The notes under the pieces are model-generated. The model made no database searches. It was not told the DNA's origin and was given only the letters and a program-made list of their open reading frames with translations. Both the position numbers and the translations under genes were made by a program. From positions 1 to 64,000 of the forward strand of contig JAUSNB010000017.1 in assembly GCA_030645615.1 (NCBI GenBank): DNA of 64,000 nucleotides. Reading direction: 5' to 3'. The stretch is from Actinomycetota bacterium. Its GTDB lineage: Bacteria; Actinomycetota; Actinomycetes; S36-B12. Positions 46,972 through 54,133 of the stretch are shown piece by piece (position 1 is the first letter of the stretch; the number at the start of each line of letters is the position of its first letter).

Positions 46972-48351
46972 ATGAAGCGCACTACGGTCCTCAAGTCGGC
47001 CGCCGTGCTCGGAGTGGCGTCGCTGGCTCTTGCCGCTTGTGGTGGCAGCAGCAGCACGTCCGAGTCGAGTGCAGCGCCGGCTGAGAGCAGCGCGGCTGCC
47101 AGCGAGGCGCCATCGTCGGAGGCCCCGGCCTCCGAGGAGCCCGCGGCTGTTGGCGTCCCGCTCTACCTGGTTGACGGCAACACGGGCAACGCTCTTGGCG
47201 AGAAGCTCCCGGCTGGCACCCTGAACGGCGTCAAGGGCACCATTCCCGGCGCCGAGAACACGCAGGACTTCAAGGATGCCCTCCTGGTGGTCAATCCCGA
47301 GCTCATCGACTTCGCCTACGCCCCCGAGTCGTACGACGCGGTCATCCTCGCGGCCCTCGCCGCGGCGAAGGCCGGTTCGGACGCCGGTGTCGACATTGCC
47401 AAGGAGATGGTGGCGATCACCAACGGCACCGACATCTGCAACGACTACGCCGGCTGCCTGGCCCTGCTCGAAGAGGGCAAGGCGATCGACTACAACGGCC
47501 GCTCAGGCGCCGTGAACTTCTGGGATGCGGGCGACCCGACGAGCGCCTCGATCGGCGTGTACCAGTTCGGGCCGGACAACACCCTCCTCCCCGAGGTGAC
47601 CTACCAGCAGGGCGAGATCGTCCCTGAGGGCGAGGCCAACCCGATCGAGGGCGAGCCGCAAAAGGGCGCCGGCGACGGCACCTTCACCGTGGGCACGCTG
47701 CTCCCGATCACCGGGTCGCTTGCCTTCCTCGGCCCACCGGAGGTCGCGGGCGTGCAGCTCGCGATCAAGGACATCGAAGAGGCCGGCGGCATTCCCGGCT
47801 TCGATGCGATCGTCCTCGAAGAGGGCGACTCCGGCGACACCTCGACCGACACCGCCACGCAGACGGTCAACCGCCTGCTCGGCAAGGACGTCGACGTGAT
47901 CATCGGTGCCGCGTCCTCGGGCGTGACGCTCAGCACGCTGGACCTCGTGACCAGCAATGGCGTCCTGCAGATCTCCCCGGCGAACACCTCGCCGGAGCTG
48001 ACCACTGCTCCCGACCGTGGCCTGTACTGGCGTACCGCTCCGTCCGACGTGCTCCAGGGCGCGTTCGTCGGCTCGCTGGTCCTCCAGGACGGCTACACCA
48101 AGGTCGCGATCATGTCACTCCAGGACTCCTACGGTGACGGCCTCAACGCCAACGTCACCAAGGCGATCACGGAGGGTGGCGGCGAGGTTGTCGCCAACGT
48201 CGTCTACGACCCCAAGGCCGCGGACTTCTCGGCTGACGTCGCGAAGATCAAGGCTGCCGGTCCTGAGGCGATCGTGCTCATCGGCTTCGATGAGTCCGCT
48301 CAGATCATCCAGGAACTGGTCAAGCAGGGCATCGGCCCGAACGTCGGCTAG
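46972..48351 (+). CDS. livK: branched-chain amino acid-type ABC transporter binding lipoprotein, circularly permuted
   Basis: A 459-residue extracytoplasmic binding protein. AAGGAG precedes the ATG. Signal peptide with lipobox LAAC (Cys23), then a Ser/Ala/Glu linker (24-61). The folded part is in swapped order. Residues 62-216 (PLYLVDGNTGN to VTYQQGEI) are what normally ends LivK-type proteins. Residues 217-233 are a linker. Residues 234-459 start with DGTFTVGTLLPITGSLAFLG, the normal beginning of the mature domain, and stop at QGIGPNVG, where the chain would normally continue into the first block. All parts of one type I binding protein are thus present once. It is an intact reading frame. 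It presumably serves LivHMGF encoded on the opposite strand downstream. Ligand is uncertain. Confidence 0.88.
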   Translation: MKRTTVLKSAAVLGVASLALAACGGSSSTSESSAAPAESSAAASEAPSSEAPASEEPAAVGVPLYLVDGNTGNALGEKLPAGTLNGVKGTIPGAENTQDFKDALLVVNPELIDFAYAPESYDAVILAALAAAKAGSDAGVDIAKEMVAITNGTDICNDYAGCLALLEEGKAIDYNGRSGAVNFWDAGDPTSASIGVYQFGPDNTLLPEVTYQQGEIVPEGEANPIEGEPQKGAGDGTFTVGTLLPITGSLAFLGPPEVAGVQLAIKDIEEAGGIPGFDAIVLEEGDSGDTSTDTATQTVNRLLGKDVDVIIGAASSGVTLSTLDLVTSNGVLQISPANTSPELTTAPDRGLYWRTAPSDVLQGAFVGSLVLQDGYTKVAIMSLQDSYGDGLNANVTKAITEGGGEVVANVVYDPKAADFSADVAKIKAAGPEAIVLIGFDESAQIIQELVKQGIGPNVG

Positions 48352-48366
48352 CAGCACTGCAGTCCC

Positions 48367-49122
48367 TCAGTGGGGGTCGTCCTTCGGGGCGGCCCCCACT
48401 GGCGTGTCCGGCCCATGGCGGGGCCGCGACGAACGGTGCGTCCGGCCGGGGGCGGCCGGCACGGGGGGAGCCACCGCGGGGGTCGCGATGGCCTCCGCCA
48501 GCGCCGTGCGGGCCTGGGCGAGTCGCTCGAGGGCGTTGCGGGCGTGCGGGTGGCTGGACCCGGCGACCGCAGCGGCCGTGATCCGGTGGGCCTCGTCGAT
48601 CGCTGCCAAAGCGATGTCGAGCGCTGCCGGGCTGGCCTTGCGGGACGCGTCCGCGAGCGCTGCCGGCAGCGCTGCGACCCGTGCCGCTGCCGCGTCCCGG
48701 ACCGCCGCATCCGCGGGATGACCGGGTCCCGAGTCCCGCTGCCAGGCCTGCACGAGTTCTGACGCGTCGGCCGCATCGGCCGCGGCCGCGTGCACGGCTA
48801 GCGAGATGTCGCCTCGATGGCGGGCCTGCTCGAGTTGGTCGTCGGTGCCCTTGTCGCCGGCCGGGTTGGCGGCCGCCTGGTTGCCGAGCAGAGCCATGGC
48901 CTGGGCGAGCCGGGCGAGGTCGTCGGGCTCGGCATGGCCGCGGCGACGGACTGACGCATCGATGCGACCGGCGAGGTACTGGGCCTGGTTGAGGGCGTCC
49001 AGGGCAACCGGGTCATCGCCAGCGTGGACGGCCTGCGCAAAGGCGGCGAGCAGCGCGGCAGCCAGGGTCGGCGGCTCGGCGGCAGCGGGACTGGCTGGCC
49101 GGCGTGTGGCCGGTGTGTCCAT
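48367..49122 (-). CDS. alanine-rich helical protein of unknown function
   Basis: A 251-residue Ala-rich protein without signal peptide or membrane helix. It looks like bundles of helices with repeated patterns such as LARLAQAMALLGNQAAAN and LERLAQARTALAEAIATP. The tail is Pro/Arg/His-rich. I do not recognise a family. The start ATG at 49120-49122 is 18 bases after the VOC gene on the same strand, so it may be the last gene of the liv operon. Its 3' end is formed by a strong hairpin (48368-48401). High GC makes spurious reading frames possible, so confidence is moderate. Confidence 0.5.
   Translation of the reverse strand: MDTPATRRPASPAAAEPPTLAAALLAAFAQAVHAGDDPVALDALNQAQYLAGRIDASVRRRGHAEPDDLARLAQAMALLGNQAAANPAGDKGTDDQLEQARHRGDISLAVHAAAADAADASELVQAWQRDSGPGHPADAAVRDAAAARVAALPAALADASRKASPAALDIALAAIDEAHRITAAAVAGSSHPHARNALERLAQARTALAEAIATPAVAPPVPAAPGRTHRSSRPRHGPDTPVGAAPKDDPH
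48368..48401. terminator. terminator hairpin with TTCG loop after livK
   Basis: CAGTGGGGGTCGTCC (48368-48382) pairs over 15 positions, three of them G-T, with GGGCGGCCCCCACTG (48387-48401) around a TTCG tetraloop. It lies 16 bases after the livK stop and covers the last codons of the convergent Ala-rich gene. It could stop transcription from both sides. Confidence 0.6.
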
Positions 49123-49140
49123 AGTGCTGATTGTGGCGGG

Positions 49141-49515
49141 TCAGGCTCCCGGTCGCGCCTGCAGGATGCAGAACTCGTTTCCCTCGGGATCGGCCAGCAC
49201 CACCCACGACTCCTCGCCGGACTGGCCGATGTCCACCGGTGCCGCACCGAGTTCCAGGGCCCGCTCGACCTGGGCGTCCCGGTCGTCCGGCCGAAGGTCG
49301 AGGTGAAGGCGGTTCTTCCCCGGCCGCTGGTCCGTGCTCGGCAGGAACAGGATGTCCGGGCTAGACGCGGGCCGGGGCGCCTCGATCCACACCTCGCCCT
49401 CGTCCGCCTCGCCCTCGGCGCCCACGTGCACCGTCCAGCCCAGGAGGGCGGCCCAGAAGGCGGCGAGGCGCGCGGGATCAGCGGCGTCGACCGTGAGGCT
49501 CTCGACGGTGAGCAC
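49141..49515 (-). CDS. VOC (glyoxalase/bleomycin resistance) family protein
   Basis: A 124-residue protein with the paired beta-alpha-beta-beta-beta layout of the VOC superfamily: DAADPARLAAFWAALLGW near the start and NRLHLDLRPDDRDAQVERAL, then VVLADPEGNEFCIL at the end. His and Glu in these motifs (H about 71, E about 116) are candidate metal ligands. GTG start with GAGGG upstream, eight bases after the livF stop, so it is probably co-transcribed. Substrate unknown. Confidence 0.78.
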   Translation of the reverse strand: MLTVESLTVDAADPARLAAFWAALLGWTVHVGAEGEADEGEVWIEAPRPASSPDILFLPSTDQRPGKNRLHLDLRPDDRDAQVERALELGAAPVDIGQSGEESWVVLADPEGNEFCILQARPGA

Positions 49516-49523
49516 GAGGCCCT

Positions 49524-50396
49524 CTACGCCTTGGCGAGCGTGCCGAGGTAGAGCTGGATGACCTTCGGGTCGGTGGCGAGGGCACGCCCGGTGCCGGTGT
49601 AGGCGTTCCGGCCCTGGTCAAGGACATAGCCGCGGTCGCAGATCTGCAGGCAGCGGCGGGCGTTCTGCTCGACCATGATCACGGTCACCCCGGTGGCATT
49701 GATCTCCTTGACCCGGACGAAGACCTCGTCGGTGAGCGCGGGGGACAGGCCGGCGGATGGCTCGTCGAGCAGCAGGACGGACGGGTCCATCATGAGCGCC
49801 CGCCCCATGGCGACCATCTGGCGCTCGCCCCCGGACAGCTGCCCGGCCCGCTGCGCCCGGCGCTCGCCGAGGGCCGGGAACAGGTCGGTCACGAAGGCGA
49901 ACCGCTCGGCGAACTTCTTGGGCGCCTGGAAGCAGCCCATCTCGAGGTTCTCCTCGATCGTGAGCGAGGGGAAGACGTTGTTGCTCTGCGGCACGAAGCC
50001 GATGCCCATGGTGACGAGCTGGTCGGCGCGCACGTTGGTGATGTCCTGGTCAGCGAGGGTGACCCGGCCGGACCCGACCCTGACCAGGCCGAAGAGGGCC
50101 TTGAGCAGGGTCGACTTGCCGGCGCCATTGGGGCCGATGATGCCGACGAGCTCGCCGGAGTAGGCGTAGAGGTCTGACCCGTTGAGGATGTTGACGCCGG
50201 GTACGTAGCCCGCGATGAGGTCGTCGGCGACGATGAGCGCGTCCTTGGCCCCCTCGATGTGGGCGTTGCGGTCCCGGATCTCCGAGCCGGTGAGCGCGGT
50301 GGCCTCCTCGCGCTGGGCCGCATGGATGTCCAGCGCCTCCTCGCGCTGGTGCGGGCTGACGTACTGGGGCAGGTCGCCCGGGAGCTGGCCGCTCAT
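49524..50396 (-). CDS. livF: branched-chain amino acid-type ABC transporter ATPase LivF
   Basis: A 290-residue ABC ATPase. Walker A is GPNGAGKST (88-96), the signature LSGGERQMVAMGRAL, Walker B LLLDEPSAGLSP, and the LivF-type ending YLGTLAKA. Residues 1-52 are an extra polar, charged N-terminal extension; typical LivF begins near residue 53. The start is supported by overlap with the livG stop (ATGA). It pairs with LivG on the cytoplasmic side of the transporter. Confidence 0.9.
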   Translation of the reverse strand: MSGQLPGDLPQYVSPHQREEALDIHAAQREEATALTGSEIRDRNAHIEGAKDALIVADDLIAGYVPGVNILNGSDLYAYSGELVGIIGPNGAGKSTLLKALFGLVRVGSGRVTLADQDITNVRADQLVTMGIGFVPQSNNVFPSLTIEENLEMGCFQAPKKFAERFAFVTDLFPALGERRAQRAGQLSGGERQMVAMGRALMMDPSVLLLDEPSAGLSPALTDEVFVRVKEINATGVTVIMVEQNARRCLQICDRGYVLDQGRNAYTGTGRALATDPKVIQLYLGTLAKA

Positions 50397-51292
50397 GCGG
50401 GGTCCTCCTCGGTGAAGGAGACGCCGGAGGCGGTGAGGGCCTTGTCGTGGTGGCCGCCGAGGTAGGCGTCGATGACGGCGGAGTCCTTCATGACGTCCTC
50501 GGGCGGGCCCTCGGCGATGACCCGCCCCTGCGCCATGACGATGACCCAGTCGCTGATGTCGCGCACCATGTCCATGTCGTGCTCGACGAAGAGGACGGTC
50601 ATGCCCTGCTCACGGAGGTCCTTGATGTGCTGGAGCAGGGACTGGGTGAGCGCGGGGTTCACGCCGGCCATCGGCTCGTCCAGCATGACCATCTCGGGGC
50701 CCGACATCAGGGCGCGCGCCATCTCCAGGAGCTTGCGCTGGCCGCCGGAGAGGGATCCCGCGAAGTCCTCGCGCTTGGCGAGCAGGTTGAACCGCTCGAG
50801 CAGCGCATCCGCCCGGGAGGTGATCTCCCTCTCCTGCTTGCGCCAGGTGAACGGAAGCATCGAGGCCCAGAGCCGCTCGCCGGTCTGCCCGGTGGAGCCC
50901 AGGCGCATGTTCTCGATGACCTTCATGCGGGAGAGCGCCTTGGTCAGCTGGAAGGTGCGGACCATTCCCATGCGCGCGACCCGGTAGGCGGGGATGCCGG
51001 CGAGGTCCTTGCCGTTGAACAGCCACGAGCCCGAGTCGGGAGTGTCGAAGCCGGTGAGCAGGTTGAAGAAGGTCGTCTTGCCCGCGCCGTTCGGGCCGAT
51101 GAGGGCGGTGATCGCGCCGCGCTGGATCTCGACGTGGTCGACGTCGACGGCCGTGAGGCCGCCGAAGCGGCGCATGACGTGGTCGGCGACGAGGATCGGA
51201 TCCGGCTTCGGCGCGCCCGGGACGTTCGGGACGGCGGCGAGGGCCTGGACGGCGGCCTCCTTGCGGCTGCCGGCGACGGGGCTATCGGGCAT
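50393..51292 (-). CDS. livG: branched-chain amino acid-type ABC transporter ATPase LivG
   Basis: A 299-residue ABC ATPase: Walker A GPNGAGKTT (66-74), Q-loop TFQLTKALSRMKVIENM, signature SLSGGQRKLLEMARAL, Walker B MVMLDEPMAGVNP, switch FVEHDMDMV. About 30 extra residues precede the domain. It overlaps livM by 11 bases at its start and livF by four at its end, so the genes are tightly coupled. Confidence 0.92.
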   Translation of the reverse strand: MPDSPVAGSRKEAAVQALAAVPNVPGAPKPDPILVADHVMRRFGGLTAVDVDHVEIQRGAITALIGPNGAGKTTFFNLLTGFDTPDSGSWLFNGKDLAGIPAYRVARMGMVRTFQLTKALSRMKVIENMRLGSTGQTGERLWASMLPFTWRKQEREITSRADALLERFNLLAKREDFAGSLSGGQRKLLEMARALMSGPEMVMLDEPMAGVNPALTQSLLQHIKDLREQGMTVLFVEHDMDMVRDISDWVIVMAQGRVIAEGPPEDVMKDSAVIDAYLGGHHDKALTASGVSFTEEDPA

Positions 51293-52274
51293 CGAGGGCC
51301 AGCTCCTTCCGGTCGCCGAGGATTCCTTGTGGTCGGTAGATCATCAGGATCATCAGCCCTGCACCCACGAGGATGAAGCGGATGATGGCGGCCTGGCTGG
51401 CCGTCATGAGCGACACTACGGGGACGCCTGCGTCGATCAGGGAGCGCAGGATGACGTCGCTGCCCTGGATGAGCGCCCAGAAGATGATCGCTCCGAGCAC
51501 CGGGCCGAAGACCCGTGCCGCGCCGCCGAGGATGAGGATGGCGTAGGCGAAGAAGGTCGAGTCGGTGCCGAAGAAGTCGGGATTGACCGCCTGGCGCCCC
51601 AGGGCGTACACGAAGCCACCGAGGCAGCCGAGCACGCCGCCGATGATGAGCGCCTGCATCTTGTAGAGGTAGACGTTCTTGCCCAGGCTCCGCACGGCGT
51701 CCTCGTCCTCGCGGATGCCCTTGAGGACCCGGCCCCATGGGCTGCGGACGAGCAGCCAGGTCACCAGCAGCGCGAGCGCCACCAGGCACCAGCCGACGAT
51801 GATGATGAAGAGCTGGTCCTGGCTGAGCGAGATCGGGCCGATCGTGTAGCGGCCGATGGCGATCGGGTTGAGGTCGTAGAAGCCGCGGCTGAAGTCGTTG
51901 ATGCCATCGGAGCCGCCGAACCACTCCTTGAGGGTGACCGAGCGGAGCAGCAGCCGGACGATCTCGGCGGCGGCGATGGTCACGATGGCGAGGTAGTCGG
52001 CGCGCAGCCGCAGCGTCGGGACGCCCAGCAGGAGGGCCAGCAGGACGGCCGCGAGGATGCCCACGACGATGCCGATCCAGAAGGAGAAGCCCATCTGGGA
52101 CACCAGGGTGGCCAGCGAGTAGGCCGCGACAGCAAGGAAGGCCGACTGGCCGAAGTTCAGCAGCCCGGTGTACCCGAACTGCAGGTTCAGCCCGATCGCA
52201 GCCAGGCCGAACACGATCGCCTCGATGCCGAACGCCGCCAGCAGCGTGGTCGAGATGATGAAGCTCCAGTCCAT
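51282..52274 (-). CDS. livM: branched-chain amino acid-type ABC transporter permease LivM
   Basis: A 330-residue membrane permease with eight to ten hydrophobic segments. Family motifs: LNLQFGYTGLLNFGQSAFLAV split over the first helices, TLRLRADYLAIVTIAAAEIV, and the ATPase-contact loop SPWGRVLKGIREDEDAVRSLG. ATG at 52272-52274 with GGGGGCGAC upstream. livH ends eight bases before. Confidence 0.92.
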   Translation of the reverse strand: MDWSFIISTTLLAAFGIEAIVFGLAAIGLNLQFGYTGLLNFGQSAFLAVAAYSLATLVSQMGFSFWIGIVVGILAAVLLALLLGVPTLRLRADYLAIVTIAAAEIVRLLLRSVTLKEWFGGSDGINDFSRGFYDLNPIAIGRYTIGPISLSQDQLFIIIVGWCLVALALLVTWLLVRSPWGRVLKGIREDEDAVRSLGKNVYLYKMQALIIGGVLGCLGGFVYALGRQAVNPDFFGTDSTFFAYAILILGGAARVFGPVLGAIIFWALIQGSDVILRSLIDAGVPVVSLMTASQAAIIRFILVGAGLMILMIYRPQGILGDRKELALDAR

Positions 52275-52282
52275 GTCGCCCC

Positions 52283-53557
52283 CTAGCCCACGCGCTCGCG
52301 GCGGCCCAGGAGACCGTACGGACGGACGAGCAGGATCACGATGAGCACGAGCAGCGCGCCTACGTTCTTGAGCTCGGAAGGAATGACGAGCGTGCTCAGC
52401 TGGAGGAACAGGCCGACGACGAGGGAGCCGACGATCGCGCCCCAGATCGTGCCCAGGCCGCCGAGGGTGACCGCCGCGAAGACGAGCAGGAGGACCTGGA
52501 AGCCCATCTGGAAGGAGACCTGCTGGGTGAACGCAAGCAGGATGCCGCCGAGCCCGGCGAGGGCAGCCCCGACGATCCACACCACCTCGATGACCCGCTC
52601 GACGTCGATGCCGGCGCTTGACGCAAGCGCGGGGTTGTCGGATACCGCTCGGGTCGCCTTGCCCAGCCGGGTCTTCTGCACGCCGATGACGACGGCCGCC
52701 AGGGCGAGGATCGACACGATCACGACGACGATGTCCGAGGGGGTCACGGCGACAGGCCCGAACTTGATGCCGGCGAGCCCGACGAACTCGGTGTATGCCT
52801 GCTTGTCGCCGCCGTAGAAGAACAGGAAGAGGTTGCGCAGCAGGATGGCTAGGCCGATCGACACGATCATCATGGCGATCAGGCCGGTGCCGCGCTTGCG
52901 CAGCGGTTTCCACAGGCTCCGGTTCTGGAACGCACCGAAGATCGCGGTCAGTACGACGCCCAGGATGGCCGCGACGATGAGCGGGAGCCCGAACCCTGCG
53001 TTGAGCGTGTAGGTCGCGAGGGCACCGAAGGTGATGATCTCGCCGTGCGCGAAGTTCGTCAGGCCGGTCGTCCCGTAGATCAGGGACAGGCCAAGGGCAC
53101 CAAGGGCGATCAGCAGGCCGAACCGCACCCCCTCGAAGGTCAGCTGGGCGGCCGTCTCCCACTTGGAATTCGTGACGGCCGTGCTCTCGCCGAGCGGGAA
53201 GATGATGATCCGGTTGATGTTGGGGGGCTGGACGGTCGTCTTGATGATCACCTTGTCGGGATCGGTGAGGCCGACCCCCTCGGGGAGCGTGGCCACGTCG
53301 ATGCTGACCTCGTAGGCGCCCTGTGCCGGGACGGGGATCACCCACGTGCCGTCGGCGCCGCTGGTCGTGGATTCGGTGAAGCCCTCGCCGGTGACGGTGA
53401 TCGTCACGCCGGGGACCGGGGTGCGCCCCCCGTCGACCCGGTTCTCCAGCCGGCCGCTTACCTGCTCGCCTTCGGCTGCCGCCGTCGGGGCCAGGGCGAA
53501 CAGGGCAATGAGCGCGATGAACACGGCGCCAAGGGCGGCAAGGAAGCGTCGGTGCAC
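52283..53557 (-). CDS. livH: LivH permease with N-terminal extracytoplasmic Ig-like domain
   Basis: A 424-residue permease. Residues 1-28 form a signal peptide (ALGAVFIALIALFALAPTAAA). Residues 30-110 look like a carboxypeptidase-regulatory or Ig-like beta domain (PVPGVTITVTGEGFTESTTS, GTWVIPVPAQGAYEVSID). After a linker, LivH proper starts near residue 140: GLSLIYGTTGLTNFAHGEII, then the loop TRLGKATRAVSDNPALASSAG. GTG start with GGAGGG six bases upstream; TATGCT (53628-53633, minus) may be the -10 box. First gene of livH-livM-livG-livF. Confidence 0.9.
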   Translation of the reverse strand: MHRRFLAALGAVFIALIALFALAPTAAAEGEQVSGRLENRVDGGRTPVPGVTITVTGEGFTESTTSGADGTWVIPVPAQGAYEVSIDVATLPEGVGLTDPDKVIIKTTVQPPNINRIIIFPLGESTAVTNSKWETAAQLTFEGVRFGLLIALGALGLSLIYGTTGLTNFAHGEIITFGALATYTLNAGFGLPLIVAAILGVVLTAIFGAFQNRSLWKPLRKRGTGLIAMMIVSIGLAILLRNLFLFFYGGDKQAYTEFVGLAGIKFGPVAVTPSDIVVVIVSILALAAVVIGVQKTRLGKATRAVSDNPALASSAGIDVERVIEVVWIVGAALAGLGGILLAFTQQVSFQMGFQVLLLVFAAVTLGGLGTIWGAIVGSLVVGLFLQLSTLVIPSELKNVGALLVLIVILLVRPYGLLGRRERVG

Positions 53558-53663
53558 GCCGTGCCCTCCCCTCCAGCCATGGCTGCTGACCCGCGCAGAC
53601 GCGCGTCAGTTCTCGATCGGCGGGGGGAGCATAACCCCGTAGCCGTGACCGGGGAGGGGCAAC

Positions 53664-53692
53664 CGAATAACCGTGGCGTTACGGAATATTCG
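53664..53692. terminator. AT-richer hairpin at thioesterase 3' end
   Basis: On the minus strand CGAATATTCCGT and ACGGTTATTCG pair (with a small bulge) around AACGCC, spanning the stop codon of the thioesterase gene. It could separate that gene from the liv operon promoter downstream. Confidence 0.35.
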
Positions 53693-54110
53693 TCTCCACG
53701 TTGGCCGCCGGGACCGCCCGGATCAGGCAGGTCAACCTGGCAGTGCAGACCGGCCGGCCTTGCTCATCGGTGATGCGGATGTCGTAGCTGGCCACCGTGC
53801 GCCCCTCGGATAGCGGCGTGGCAACGGCCGTAACGGTGCCGGAGCGGACGGCGCGATGATGCGTGCACGACAGGTCTACGCCCACAGGGGCCGAATCCGG
53901 CCCTCCGTGAAGCCAGGCGGCGATCGACCCGACCGACTCGGCGAGGACGGCGCTCGCTCCGCCGTGCAGGAGGCCGTAGGGCTGGGTGTTCCCCTCGACG
54001 GGCATGGTCGCCACGACACGTCCGGGGCGGGCCTCGACGAGCTGCATTCCCATCTTGGTGCCTAGGGCACCCATGTCGGGGCCGCTGTCGATGCCGGGCT
54101 CGTTCGTCAT
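53679..54110 (-). CDS. PaaI-type hotdog-fold thioesterase
   Basis: A 143-residue hotdog protein, probably an acyl-CoA thioesterase. The PaaI/YbdB-like motif is QPYGLLHGGASAVLAESVGS (about 43-62), with the family helix and VGVDLSCTHHRAVRSGTVTA following. Substrate unknown. The ATG at 54108-54110 has TATTCT six bases upstream on the minus strand, pointing to a leaderless transcript. Divergent from polA with 23 bases between start codons. Confidence 0.85.
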   Translation of the reverse strand: MTNEPGIDSGPDMGALGTKMGMQLVEARPGRVVATMPVEGNTQPYGLLHGGASAVLAESVGSIAAWLHGGPDSAPVGVDLSCTHHRAVRSGTVTAVATPLSEGRTVASYDIRITDEQGRPVCTARLTCLIRAVPAANVETNIP

Positions 54111-54133
54111 GGCGCCAGAATAGGATCCCGAGG
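54111..54133. promoter_or_regulatory. overlapping divergent leaderless promoters (thioesterase/polA)
   Basis: Only 23 bases separate the two start codons. TATTCT (minus, 54117-54122) is six bases from the thioesterase ATG, and TAGGAT (plus, 54121-54126) is seven bases from the polA GTG. The two -10 candidates share two base pairs. Confidence 0.5.

Noticed and set aside
46972-48351. livK read as a frameshifted or truncated gene
   Set aside because: It is one continuous frame with signal peptide, both halves and a stop followed by a terminator hairpin; the anomaly is order, not a broken frame.
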